Shown: positions 55,216-63,901, numbered from the stretch's first letter. The stretch: DNA of 64,000 bases from Anaerolineae bacterium (GCA_022824465.1 JAJDZV010000005.1:239351-303350), one strand, 5' to 3'. Program-made: numbers and translations. The notes: generated from the letters alone by a model not told the origin.

Positions 55216-55978
55216 CGGCGTCGCGCTCGCCAGCGACCAGCGCCAGATTCTTCCGATGGGCTTCGGTGTAGAATGAATCCAGCGCTGGCGGAAGAACGAA
55301 GTCGCGATCGCCGGATAAGGCGCGCAGGTAGGCGACTGTCCGCTCCAGCGCCTCGCGCCCGTCGTATGCGCCGTGCGACGAGACGGTCTGCCAGACGTCG
55401 GGGCGCGCCGCCCAGCTTTCCAGGCGAGCCAGCCAATCGTCGATGCCACTGGCGCTGTTGACGACCGGCAGTGGCGTCTCGATGGCGTCGCCGCCAAGAA
55501 GTATGCCCCACTGCGGAATCCAGCCCACGATGCTGTCTTCGGTGTGGCCCGGCAAATGATGCAGTTCGAGGGTGAGGCCGCCCAAGTCCAGAGTCAGCGC
55601 CGTGTTGAACATTAGGTTAGGCGGGACCAGACGAACCGCGCCCCATTGACCCGGTTCAGCCATCTGCACGCGGTTCAATGCCTCAGGCAACTCTTGGTCA
55701 AATCGGCGGCGGCAGGCGAAATGCGCCGCGACAGCGAGCGGCTGCCGCGCGAGACCGGCTGTGCCCCAGCAGTGATCCCAATCGGCGTGGCTGTAGACGA
55801 GGTAATATGGCTTTTCGCCCAGGACGTCCGACAGCGCCGCCACATCCGTTGGATGCGACAGGCTATCCCAGACCGCGCTAAAGCGCTCGCCAATAATGAC
55901 AGCGCCGCGCACCGAGATGCCGGAGACCGTAGCCTCGTGCAGCCAGAAGTTCGTTCGCAGCTCCCGCAGCTCAGGCAT
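55196..55978 (-). CDS. MBL-fold metallo-hydrolase
   Basis: A 260-residue metallo-beta-lactamase-fold protein. The metal-binding motif is SHADWDHCWG, where the second His of HxHxDH is Asp, followed by LPGHTEDSIVG with the third His and GILLGGDAIE with the bridging Asp. Such HxDxDH forms occur in several MBL subgroups. It overlaps the Mug-type gene by 20 bp. The substrate is unknown. Confidence 0.85.
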   Translation of the reverse strand: MPELRELRTNFWLHEATVSGISVRGAVIIGERFSAVWDSLSHPTDVAALSDVLGEKPYYLVYSHADWDHCWGTAGLARQPLAVAAHFACRRRFDQELPEALNRVQMAEPGQWGAVRLVPPNLMFNTALTLDLGGLTLELHHLPGHTEDSIVGWIPQWGILLGGDAIETPLPVVNSASGIDDWLARLESWAARPDVWQTVSSHGAYDGREALERTVAYLRALSGDRDFVLPPALDSFYTEAHRKNLALVAGERDADAANTA

Positions 55979-56061
55979 CGTTCACCATCGACTTGCTGGA
56001 TCACTGGTGATGATTACGGCGCGATACGCGCAGCCGGCCCAGATCCCCGAGCCGATAGCCC

Positions 56062-57174
56062 TTACACCGGATCGACCGCAAGATCGGGCATGAGCCGGAA
56101 TGAATCGATCACAGCGAGCCAGGGATATTCGGCGCGGTCAACTGTGAGCAAATCCTCATTGAGCGTGGCCGAGCGGACATTGGCGACGTGCAGGCGATTG
56201 TCGGCGCCATTGAGCATCAGAAGCAAGCCGCTTTCCACTTCGCCGTCGAGGGTTGTGTGCCTGTATGATACTTGGAAGCCGGGCGCCTCAGCGACGGTCA
56301 AAGCTTCGACCGAGAGCGCTTGGATGCCGCGACGCTGGCTCTCAGTCCAGGCGCGCGCCTCATCTTCGCTGGTAATCGCCACATCAAAGGTTGCGACCGC
56401 GAGCGTGATGTGATCGCCAACGATGGTTGCCGGCAAGCCCGGCGCGGCGTCCGTCACCGCCCAATCGGACGGATAGCGCAGGATATGCTTGTCGAGATTG
56501 TCGAAGTAGGCGTCCCAGCCGAAGGGCGCGTCGACATAAGCTGGCAAGCGTTCAATGCCGTTGGCGACGCCTTGCAGGATGAATTTAAGCGCATCGGGCG
56601 CATTCTCCGCCATGACAACGCGGACGGTGTAGATATCGCCGCCTTCGAGCCAGGATTCCTGCCGCGCAATCATGTGGGAGCGTCCGCGCGCGAGATTGAA
56701 GTCTATCTGGACGCGACCGTCTGCGGTTGTCTTGCGGCTGGTTTCGTCCCAGCGGGAGTATCCGCTCCAGGTTTGGCTGAGCCAAGATTTGTCAAGGAAG
56801 GCGCTAAGAGCGTCGAGGTCGGCGATGCCGGCATGATTCTTGCTGATCCGCACTTCAACTACGCTGAGATAAGCGCTATTGGTGAGGCTGGCGCGAAGCT
56901 CGTCGGCGGTGTTGCTGCCGCCGCCAGCGATCCAGCCGCTCGGCGCGGCGACGGTAAAGAGCCCCGAGCTGTGAAGATGCAGGCTGTCAAAGTTGATCGC
57001 TGCGGTATCGGGCGGCGCCGGCAGGGTCGGCTCAGGGAAGGGCGTGGGCGCTTCCGCTTCAATGTCGGCTTGGCCGATATTCCCCGTCAACATCGGAAGT
57101 ATCAGACTGCCGACCATGGCGATCGTCATGATAATGCCGATGATGAAGGTAAAAGTCTTGGTCGTTCTGTTCAT
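56062..57174 (-). CDS. Membrane-anchored protein with two PsbP/DUF1795-like halves
   Basis: A 370-residue protein with one N-terminal transmembrane helix (about 8-30), a Pro-rich linker (PTPFPEPTLPAPP), and two similar extracytoplasmic regions of about 150 residues: LHSSGLFTVAAPSGWI...LSVVEVRISK and LDKHILRYPSDWAVTDAAPG...LAVATFDVAI. The pattern resembles PsbP/DUF1795-type alpha-beta domains but I cannot place it in a family with certainty. GGAG lies before the ATG. No function can be assigned. Confidence 0.65.
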   Translation of the reverse strand: MNRTTKTFTFIIGIIMTIAMVGSLILPMLTGNIGQADIEAEAPTPFPEPTLPAPPDTAAINFDSLHLHSSGLFTVAAPSGWIAGGGSNTADELRASLTNSAYLSVVEVRISKNHAGIADLDALSAFLDKSWLSQTWSGYSRWDETSRKTTADGRVQIDFNLARGRSHMIARQESWLEGGDIYTVRVVMAENAPDALKFILQGVANGIERLPAYVDAPFGWDAYFDNLDKHILRYPSDWAVTDAAPGLPATIVGDHITLAVATFDVAITSEDEARAWTESQRRGIQALSVEALTVAEAPGFQVSYRHTTLDGEVESGLLLMLNGADNRLHVANVRSATLNEDLLTVDRAEYPWLAVIDSFRLMPDLAVDPV

Positions 57175-57257
57175 GCAGGCGCAACTCCGGCAATGCGGTC
57201 AAAACGGCGTCATCATAACGCAAAAGCGGAACACTGTTAAGCAAGACTTTTTGGCTC

Positions 57258-57263
57258 TATAAT
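57258..57263 (+). promoter_or_regulatory. Candidate -10 box (TATAAT) upstream of the acetyltransferase operon
   Basis: A consensus TATAAT lies 105 bp before the ATG at 57369 in a divergent region. The hexamer 17 bp upstream is TGTTAA, a poor -35, so confidence is low. Confidence 0.35.
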
Positions 57264-57368
57264 CCGCCGCGGCTGGCAGCGACATCGGACCATTTGGACA
57301 CGCGCGCGTCGGGACATGCGCCGGCAAATTCTGACACTTGCGTATTGAAAGCGGATCATAGCGCACCA

Positions 57369-58376
57369 ATGAGCTACGCAGGATTTGAAAGTCGAACATT
57401 GCGGCTGGATGACGCAGCCGCCTATACCGATACCCTAAACGCCATCGCTGAAGATATAGGCATCGGCGATCGGCTGCATGCCGATAGCGCGCTGCTGGAA
57501 TGGCAAGAGCCCGGATTTGATCTTGGCAATTCCTCGGTCGGCATATTCGACAGCGAGGGCGTCTTGGCCGGCTATGCGATCTTTTGGGCGACATCCGAAC
57601 CGCCGGTGCGCCCAGGCTTGCGCTGGGGAGTGCATCCGAAACATCAGGCGGCCAAGCTGGCAGACGGCTTGCTGGACTGGGGGCTAACGATGGCGGAAGG
57701 CGTGATTCCGCGCTGCCCGCCGGAGGCGCGCGTCAGCCTGAGGAGCGCCGCCTTCAAGGGACATGCCTATGCCGAAGCGGTTTTGCGGGGCGCCGGTTTC
57801 AGCGAGGCTCGTTCATTTTTCGATATGGAGATTGTGATGGCCGAACGGCCGCAGCCGCCTCCCTTTCCGGCTGGCATCGTCGCGCGCCCCTACTGTCACG
57901 AGTCAGACTTGCCGATTCTGGTGGATGTGGTTCGCGATGCCTTCTCCGACCATTATGGTCATATTGAGCAGCCATTTGAACGGGACCTGGAAATGTTTCG
58001 TCATTGGCTGGACAACGATCCCTATTTTGACCCGGAGATGGTGATTTTCCCGGTGGACGAGGGCACAGGCGAGGCGGTTGGCTGCTTACTTGGCTTGACG
58101 CAGGATTACCGCGACCCGACGGCGGGTTTTATCGATACGGTCGGCGTGCGAAGAGCTTACCGACGACGAGGCTTGGCGACGGCGATGCTGCAACACAGTT
58201 TCGCGATGTTCTGGGACCGCGGGAAGCGGAAAGCGCATCTGGATGTGGATGGCGAAAGCCTGACCAATGCCGTAGCGCTCTACGAGCGGGCCGGGATGCG
58301 CGTATATCGGACCCATGTCGTGTACGAGAAGCTGCTGCGCGCGGGCTTTGAGTTAGCAAAGGTGGCGCTGGAGTGA
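57369..58376 (+). CDS. GNAT-family N-acetyltransferase (two-domain)
   Basis: A 335-residue protein. The C-terminal half is a clear GNAT domain with the CoA loop VGVRRAYRRRGLATAML and a following YERAGMRVYRTHVVYEK. The N-terminal half resembles a second GNAT-like domain without a visible CoA loop. The frame stays open to 57294, but the ATG at 57369 gives the ordinary start. It lies 7 bp before the alpha/beta hydrolase gene, forming a small operon. The substrate is unknown. Confidence 0.85.
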   Translation: MSYAGFESRTLRLDDAAAYTDTLNAIAEDIGIGDRLHADSALLEWQEPGFDLGNSSVGIFDSEGVLAGYAIFWATSEPPVRPGLRWGVHPKHQAAKLADGLLDWGLTMAEGVIPRCPPEARVSLRSAAFKGHAYAEAVLRGAGFSEARSFFDMEIVMAERPQPPPFPAGIVARPYCHESDLPILVDVVRDAFSDHYGHIEQPFERDLEMFRHWLDNDPYFDPEMVIFPVDEGTGEAVGCLLGLTQDYRDPTAGFIDTVGVRRAYRRRGLATAMLQHSFAMFWDRGKRKAHLDVDGESLTNAVALYERAGMRVYRTHVVYEKLLRAGFELAKVALE

Positions 58377-58383
58377 GCGGATT

Positions 58384-59208
58384 ATGCGGAAAACCACAAC
58401 TGGATACGCCGAAGTCAACGGCGCGCGCTTGTATTACGAAACGGCGGGAAGCGGTCTACCGCTGGTTATGATTCACGCCGGTATCGCCGATTGCCGCATG
58501 TGGGATCATGAGTTTGACGCCTTCGCCTGCAGCCACCGCGTTCTGCGCTACGACATGCGCGGATACGGAAAGAGCTTGCCGGTCGCAGGCGCGTTCAATC
58601 TTCAGGACGACTTGACGACGCTGCTGGAAACATTGGAGATCCCCGCGCCAGCAATTTTGATGGGCTGTTCCATGGGCGGAGGACTGGCGATCGACTATGC
58701 GCTTGACAAGCCGGACAAGACTTCGGCGCTGATTTTGGTCGGCAGCGGACCGGCAGGGCTTGAACTGGAAGCGGAGGAACCAGTTGCGCTTTTCGCCCAA
58801 TCGGAAGCGGCGTTTCAAGCGGGAGAGCTGGATCGAGTGGCTGAACTGGATATGCGGATCTGGTTTGACGGCATGGGGCGCCGACCGGAAGATGTCGATG
58901 TGGAGGCGCGACGGAAGGCATATGAGATGGCCCGCCTGGTCACCGAGCATGAATTAAAGGACTTGGGTGAGCACACGCGCGAGTCAAGCGGCAAGGCGGC
59001 AGTTGAACGGCTGCATGAATTGACGATGCCCGTCTTGGTGGTCGTCGGCGAGAATGACCTGCCCTACTTGCGGCTGGCGGCGGAATTCATGGTTGAGCGG
59101 CTGCCGAATGCGACCAAGGTCTTGATCCCCAACGCGGGGCATCTGCCGAATATGGAGCATCCGGGATTGTTCGCGGCGACGCTGGTTCAATTCTTGGCAG
59201 AAGCTTGA
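58384..59208 (+). CDS. Alpha/beta hydrolase
   Basis: A 274-residue alpha/beta-hydrolase-fold enzyme. The nucleophile Ser lies in GCSMGGG, the acid Asp in VGENDLPYL, and the His in PNAGHLPNMEHP, so the triad is complete. The oxyanion loop is IHAGIADCRMW. It may hydrolyse a lactone, ester or related compound. GGAG before the ATG supports the start. Confidence 0.9.
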   Translation: MRKTTTGYAEVNGARLYYETAGSGLPLVMIHAGIADCRMWDHEFDAFACSHRVLRYDMRGYGKSLPVAGAFNLQDDLTTLLETLEIPAPAILMGCSMGGGLAIDYALDKPDKTSALILVGSGPAGLELEAEEPVALFAQSEAAFQAGELDRVAELDMRIWFDGMGRRPEDVDVEARRKAYEMARLVTEHELKDLGEHTRESSGKAAVERLHELTMPVLVVVGENDLPYLRLAAEFMVERLPNATKVLIPNAGHLPNMEHPGLFAATLVQFLAEA

Positions 59209-59239
59209 ATTATTCTGGAGCTCAAACTCAAGACGCCCG

Positions 59240-59794
59240 ATGGCGACGGCAAACGACAACGAAGATCGCTACGAGGACATCCTCAAACGCATTTCCGAGC
59301 GCAGGCCCTTCGGCGTTAAACGTCGCGAAATCCGGCCGCAGACGCCGCACGAGCGCGCGCTTGACCGTATCAACGCCTATGATTGCCTGGCGGAGCTGCC
59401 GCGGCAGGACTACGAACATTGGATGTGCTATGGGCCGAAGAGCTTGCGCGCCTCGGCTTGGGCGGGCGTGGTCGTCTGGGCGCATCGCAAGGGTTATCAC
59501 GGCTATCAGACATTGACCTTGCTCGGCGTATGGGCGCAATACAATGGCGAACACATCGTCATTGGTCTTGGCGAGCGCGAACTGCCCTACAGCGCGCCGG
59601 TTTACGATGCTGGCGTATACCGCGTCGCGATACAGGGCAACTTCAAAATCTACTATGACGATACAGGTCGGGCGCCCGGCGCGGACGATCAGTTTCTATA
59701 CCGCCATACATACAGCGAAAGCGAACGTCTGCGGCTTCGTCAGGCGCTGCGGGAAACGGTTAGACAGTGGAAGCGGGACTTCAGCGCTGGCTAG
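59240..59794 (+). CDS. Hypothetical protein (184 residues)
   Basis: A soluble 184-residue protein with no recognised domain. The charged N-terminus (about 1-45) is followed by a mixed region rich in Tyr, Trp and Gly (HWMCYGPKSLRASAWAGVVVW, YRVAIQGNFKIYYDD), probably beta-rich, and a helical C-terminus (ESERLRLRQALRETVRQWKRDFSAG). It overlaps the end of the convergent E1-like gene by 4 bp. I checked it as a possible modifier and rejected it: no beta-grasp pattern and no Gly-Gly end. Confidence 0.6.
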   Translation: MATANDNEDRYEDILKRISERRPFGVKRREIRPQTPHERALDRINAYDCLAELPRQDYEHWMCYGPKSLRASAWAGVVVWAHRKGYHGYQTLTLLGVWAQYNGEHIVIGLGERELPYSAPVYDAGVYRVAIQGNFKIYYDDTGRAPGADDQFLYRHTYSESERLRLRQALRETVRQWKRDFSAG

Positions 59795-60717
59795 TCGTCG
59801 TCATCTTCAAATTCGATTTCGGTCGTCAGCCCGGAAGCAGCCAAATCGGCGAGCGAAATTCTGCCTTCGTCTTCCTTGACCAACATATTGACGCCCTGCT
59901 TCAGACGTTCGCCGCAAACCAGGCAATCGGGATCGCGCCCGATCTCAACCCAGACGCCGGTGTGAGGATCGCTGGATTGACCCTCGATAATCTCGATGGC
60001 GTTGTTGGCGACGATCAGCGTGTTGGCGGGCATAGGCTCGTAGGCGGGTGTGCCGCGCAGCAGTTCGTTGATAATGAGGTCGGCTTGTATGCCAGCGACC
60101 TTGGTCACATTCACCCAGAGCCCGGGTTCGGCTGCCAGTGTGCCGGCTTCGTCAATCATGCCGTAATCCAGGTCGCCGACCGGGTTCATTGAGACTCTGA
60201 CGCCATCGCGGGTCGCTTCCGACCAGCAGGCGTAACAGGGTCCGTCAAAGGGCTTGATAATGACGTGGTCGCCGCCTTCGCCGCGCTCATAAACGCCGGC
60301 ATAAGACGCGCTCATGCGTTTCTCCAGGCATTGTTCGTTGATGGCGTACTTGACCTGCTCGTGATCAACGGCCACAACCAAGATGTCGACGTCATCGAGG
60401 CAGTCCCAGTTGTCTTCTATAAGGCCCGCTCGCGCTTCAACTGAGGCTTCGGCATTCCGATGACGGATCAGGTCGGCGACCGCGCTGGCTTTGTTTTGCC
60501 CGATGTAGCGCAGGTCGGCCACGTGACGGGTGACATTGCCGCTCTCCAGGTCATCATGGTCGACCAGCACAAAATTGGCAACGCCGCTCATCGCCAGGCT
60601 GAGCGCGACAAAGCCGCCGCCTGAGCCCAAGCCGACGACCGCGACTTTTTTCTCGCCGAGCCGGTCCAGATTGTCCGATCCGATCAGTCTCTCGACGCGT
60701 TCCCAAATGTCAGCCAT
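59791..60717 (-). CDS. E1-like ThiF/MoeB-superfamily adenylyltransferase
   Basis: A 308-residue E1-like protein. The ATP-binding Rossmann loop VVGLGSGGGFV, the VDHDDLESGNVTRH strand with its Arg, QNKASAVAD and AVDHE are the conserved adenylation residues. Two CxxC pairs (CYAC about 161-164, CLVC about 265-268) form the usual structural zinc site. No separate catalytic-Cys domain is evident, so it may pass an activated modifier directly to the E2, or act as a MoeB/ThiF-type activator. ATG at 60717 follows the JAB gene by 1 bp. An acidic tail (FEDDDD) ends it. Confidence 0.88.
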   Translation of the reverse strand: MADIWERVERLIGSDNLDRLGEKKVAVVGLGSGGGFVALSLAMSGVANFVLVDHDDLESGNVTRHVADLRYIGQNKASAVADLIRHRNAEASVEARAGLIEDNWDCLDDVDILVVAVDHEQVKYAINEQCLEKRMSASYAGVYERGEGGDHVIIKPFDGPCYACWSEATRDGVRVSMNPVGDLDYGMIDEAGTLAAEPGLWVNVTKVAGIQADLIINELLRGTPAYEPMPANTLIVANNAIEIIEGQSSDPHTGVWVEIGRDPDCLVCGERLKQGVNMLVKEDEGRISLADLAASGLTTEIEFEDDDD

Positions 60718-60718
60718 G

Positions 60719-61987
60719 TTACTCCGCCTCTTTGTCCGTCCAGGTGTCTGCGTTGTCCGCTTCAGCGGGGACGCGGTCGTCGCCATTGGAGGCAGTCGCC
60801 CGCGTTTCGCCGCCGCCGGTTAAGTGGAATTCCGGGGCGGGCGCGGTCTCATCTTCAACAATCAGAATCGGAATGGATTGGGCGCGCGGCTGTCGCAGAC
60901 CCATGTTGATCTCAATCGCCTCGACATAGTCCAGGAGGTAACGGTCGGCGGTCCAGCGCCAACTCGGCGGATCGTCGATGGGCGTGGCGACCTCCCAAAG
61001 CGATTGGAAGGTGGCGACCGGATCCATTAGGTCCAAGCCAGCTACGAAGGGCGCCTGATAAGCCCGGGGCGCCGACTGGGGATAATCGTGCTGCGTCACA
61101 AACAAAAGGAAAAAGCTCGCGCCCTGCCGAATCGTAAAGAAGCAGAATTCCAAGGGCACCTCGCCGTCGCATTCGTAGAAGAGCGTGCGGACGAGCAAGC
61201 CGTCGTCAACGAGCGCGAGGGTTTCGCTGGACAGGCGATCCGCCAGGACGACGTGCCAGCCATATTTCATCATCTGCGGCAGTTCACCAGCCGGCACGAT
61301 TTTTGGCGCGACCGGCTGAAACGCGCGCACATCGCGATGAATGTACCACCAGTCCACGCGCATGTCGTAGCCGTTGCCCATTGGCACGGTGATGAAGTTG
61401 ACCGGCAGATCCGTCTCAACGACCACCGGCGCGTGCCCAACGGTGACGATCGGCACGAGGAGTGAATCCATGCCCAATTCTTCGTCATCGAGCCAGGAGA
61501 GCGCGGTCATATGATCACCGTGGCTCGGCTGGATCATCGAACCGGGCTGCTTGTGCCAGTCGCCCAGGTAGCGCAGCGGCACATCAAAGCGTTCGAGCAT
61601 CGCATCGGTTCCGCGGTTTTGCTCGCGATGGAAATGCCAGTTTTCTTGCAACCACCAGATGATTTCGTCCTGCAAGGCGTCGCCCTGCTGAAAGGTGTGC
61701 GAGCGGCGCACGGCGGTTTCATCGGGAGAAATGGTGTCAAGCACATATATGGTGGGCAAGCCCTCGGGGGTATCGTCTTCGACTATGAAGCCAACCATCG
61801 CTTCGCCGGTTTCGTCCGCCATATACTGGTTCGCCGCCGAAAGCATGCGTTCGACGGCCCGCTGCGACAAGACCAAGTTGGGTACGATACCGCGTGAAAT
61901 CATTGCCATCCCCCGCAAGCGCTTCCTGAGATGATCAAACTCGATGTGAACGAGCTTGAGGATGTCCGACTCCGCCCCCGTGCGCAT
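60719..61987 (-). CDS. JAB (MPN+/JAMM) metalloprotease-like protein with extra C-terminal domain
   Basis: A 422-residue protein. Residues about 30-180 are a JAB domain: Glu62 in TGEAMVGF, the metal motif GDWHKQPG (His145, Gln147), and PSHGD with Ser155 and Asp158. The second His of HxH is Gln, so activity or metal binding may be altered. Residues about 190-365 form a second region (YPQSAPRAYQ, then W345-LLDYVEAI) that may be an inactive E2/RWD-like fold. A low-complexity acidic tail follows. In bacterial ubiquitin-like systems JAB proteins remove or process modifiers. The gene lies 2 bp after the E2-like gene. Confidence 0.85.
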   Translation of the reverse strand: MRTGAESDILKLVHIEFDHLRKRLRGMAMISRGIVPNLVLSQRAVERMLSAANQYMADETGEAMVGFIVEDDTPEGLPTIYVLDTISPDETAVRRSHTFQQGDALQDEIIWWLQENWHFHREQNRGTDAMLERFDVPLRYLGDWHKQPGSMIQPSHGDHMTALSWLDDEELGMDSLLVPIVTVGHAPVVVETDLPVNFITVPMGNGYDMRVDWWYIHRDVRAFQPVAPKIVPAGELPQMMKYGWHVVLADRLSSETLALVDDGLLVRTLFYECDGEVPLEFCFFTIRQGASFFLLFVTQHDYPQSAPRAYQAPFVAGLDLMDPVATFQSLWEVATPIDDPPSWRWTADRYLLDYVEAIEINMGLRQPRAQSIPILIVEDETAPAPEFHLTGGGETRATASNGDDRVPAEADNADTWTDKEAE

Positions 61988-61989
61988 AT

Positions 61990-62463
61990 TCAGCGCCTCC
62001 GACGGCGGGGAAGCGGCGTGCTTGCTTTGATTCGCTCTTCAATGCCGGGCCAATTCCCAGTCGAGCGCCAGGTGTAATAGGCGTAGAGCCACTGAATCGC
62101 CCAGCCGCCAACCGTAACCGCCGTAGACTTGGAGGGATTCCAGCCGTATTGCTCACCGTCTTTCGGATTGAACAGGCAAAGCTGTCCGTCTTCATATTGG
62201 TGCTTTTCACTGTAGATGCGCGGCTTGATGCAGTAGGCTTCGGCGGGCCGGTTGGGATATTCTTTGGGATATACAAGCTTGAGGCTGTGATTTGGAGAAT
62301 CAAGGATGCTCATATTGATCATTACCGTTCCTTGCCAGTAGAGCAAGCCGCCAAAAGGCGGAACGACCAATTTGAATGTATTGCCAAAGGTAGCTTTCAT
62401 CGCCTCGACTTCCCAGACGAGGCGGGCGGAGACATTCTTGCGCGAGCCCCACCAATTTGACAT
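61990..62463 (-). CDS. E2-like ubiquitin-conjugating enzyme homologue
   Basis: A 157-residue E2-fold protein. The core reads LVYPKEYPNRPAEAYCIKP, then HQYEDGQLCLF, which matches the YP..P loop and the catalytic Cys segment (G-x-L-C-L) of E2 enzymes, with a later Trp-rich helix (WAIQWLYAYYTW). The Cys is present, so thioester chemistry is possible. ATG at 62463 after GGAG is chosen; a GTG at 62472 would add 3 residues. It heads the E2-JAB-E1 operon. The C-terminus is a run of Arg. Confidence 0.85.
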   Translation of the reverse strand: MSNWWGSRKNVSARLVWEVEAMKATFGNTFKLVVPPFGGLLYWQGTVMINMSILDSPNHSLKLVYPKEYPNRPAEAYCIKPRIYSEKHQYEDGQLCLFNPKDGEQYGWNPSKSTAVTVGGWAIQWLYAYYTWRSTGNWPGIEERIKASTPLPRRRRR

Positions 62464-62863
62464 AGACTGCACTCCGAAATACGGTATATGCCAGCTTGCT
62501 CTGTCAACTCTATTGTCAATGGCGGCTATTGTCTAGGTTCAGCCATTGGCAATTGAAGCGCCTTGGATGATCACGGAGCTCTGCGGCGGATGTAGCTTAG
62601 GCCCAAGCACAGGCGGATTAACCGAGCGCAACTTTCGCGGCTGCCAGGATTAACTCGACGGCGAAACGCGCATGAACTCGGCCAAGTCGAATGAGAAAAC
62701 CGGTTGTTTACCGATGGCGTGGACAACTGGCGTTTGGTTCTGCTAAAAGAGGAAAGTCAATCGGGACGGGAAGGCTTGGCCACCAATTCGCAGTCTCAAT
62801 TGACTCTCGTATATCTAAGCAAATCCTATCGTGGATTTGTTGCCAACGCAAGGAGCGCAAAGT
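62464..62863. other. Divergent intergenic region between the ubiquitin-like cassette and an iron-type binding-protein gene
   Basis: About 400 bp that should hold promoters in both directions. I translated the minus strand here looking for a ubiquitin-like modifier and found only a short frame with no beta-grasp pattern and no Gly-Gly end. AAGGAG lies just before 62864. No Fur-type palindrome is obvious. Confidence 0.5.
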
Positions 62864-63883
62864 ATGTCCATACAACGTTTTGTCCGTCTCAGCTTTATGA
62901 CTGTTCTGCTGATTCTCACTATGCTGCCCGCTGTGGCGCAAGATGATGACATCCTCACCATTTACTCGGGCCGGAATGAAAGCTTGATCGGTCCGATCCT
63001 GCAACAATTCACGGAAGACACTGGCATCGCCGTTGAAGTGCTGTATGGCGGCACAAGCGCAGTCGCCAATCAGATCCTTACGGAGGGGGAGAATAGCCCG
63101 GCCGATGTATTCATCGCGCAGGATGGCGGGGCTTTGGGCGCGCTGGCCGCGGCTGAGATGCTTCATAGACTGCCGGAGGCCACGTTGGAGCGCGTCTCCG
63201 ATGAGGCCTTTGTATCGCCGGACGGCGCCTGGGTGGGCTTGAGCGGCCGAGCGCGCGTCCTGGTCTACAGTCCGGAGGCGCTTGAAGGATTGGGGCTGCA
63301 GCTGCCGGAGTCGATCTTCGACCTGACTGACGAGCAATGGCGCGGTCATGTTGGTTGGGCGCCGACCAACGCCTCTTTCGTCGCAAACGTGACAGCGATG
63401 CGAGTCCTGCTGGGCGACCAGGCGACCGCCGAATGGCTGACTGGCATGCTGGCGAACGAGGCGCAAGCCTACCCTAAGAATACGCCGATCGTGCAAGCCG
63501 TGATAGATGGTGAAATAGCGGTTGGCCTGGTCAATCACTACTATCTCTTCCGCTTCCTGGCCGAAGATCCGGAAATAACCGCCAGGTTGCATTTCTTCCC
63601 GGGCGGCGATCTTGGTTCGCTGATCAATGTGGCTGGCGCGGCGATACTGAAGACCTCCGACCAGCTTATTGACGCCCTGGCGCTGGTCGATTACCTGCTC
63701 AGCGATACGGCGCAGGAGTACTTCGCAGCGGCGACCTACGAGTATCCTCTGGTGGATACGGTTGAGCCGTCGGTTGACGTTCCGGCGTTAGAGGACATCG
63801 ACGCGCCTGCCATTGACCTGTCGGATCTCGCGGATCTGCAGGGCACGCTGGAAATGATTGAAAACAGCGGCGCGCTGGATTAG
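62864..63883 (+). CDS. Iron(III)-type ABC substrate-binding protein (FbpA-like)
   Basis: A 339-residue exported binding protein. The signal peptide (about 1-21) ends in AVAQ. ILTIYSGRNESLIGPIL, TSAVANQILTEGENSPADVFIAQDGG, YPKNTPIVQAV and VGLVNHYY are typical of ferric-ion receptors; the Tyr pair in NHYY is the usual iron-binding site. AAGGAGCG precedes the ATG; an ATG 11 codons upstream is less likely. It heads an operon that continues past the window end. Other metals or anions remain possible. Confidence 0.9.
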   Translation: MSIQRFVRLSFMTVLLILTMLPAVAQDDDILTIYSGRNESLIGPILQQFTEDTGIAVEVLYGGTSAVANQILTEGENSPADVFIAQDGGALGALAAAEMLHRLPEATLERVSDEAFVSPDGAWVGLSGRARVLVYSPEALEGLGLQLPESIFDLTDEQWRGHVGWAPTNASFVANVTAMRVLLGDQATAEWLTGMLANEAQAYPKNTPIVQAVIDGEIAVGLVNHYYLFRFLAEDPEITARLHFFPGGDLGSLINVAGAAILKTSDQLIDALALVDYLLSDTAQEYFAAATYEYPLVDTVEPSVDVPALEDIDAPAIDLSDLADLQGTLEMIENSGALD

Positions 63884-63901
63884 CGTCTGATTTGGACTTA
63901 T

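Noticed and set aside
59240..59794. Possible ubiquitin-like modifier for the nearby cassette
   Set aside because: It is too large, on the opposite strand, without beta-grasp pattern or Gly-Gly end (it ends SAG). Kept as a hypothetical gene only.
62708..63592. Minus-strand frame (294 codons) opposite the iron-type binding-protein gene
   Set aside because: Antisense shadow of a clear gene, with no recognisable domain.
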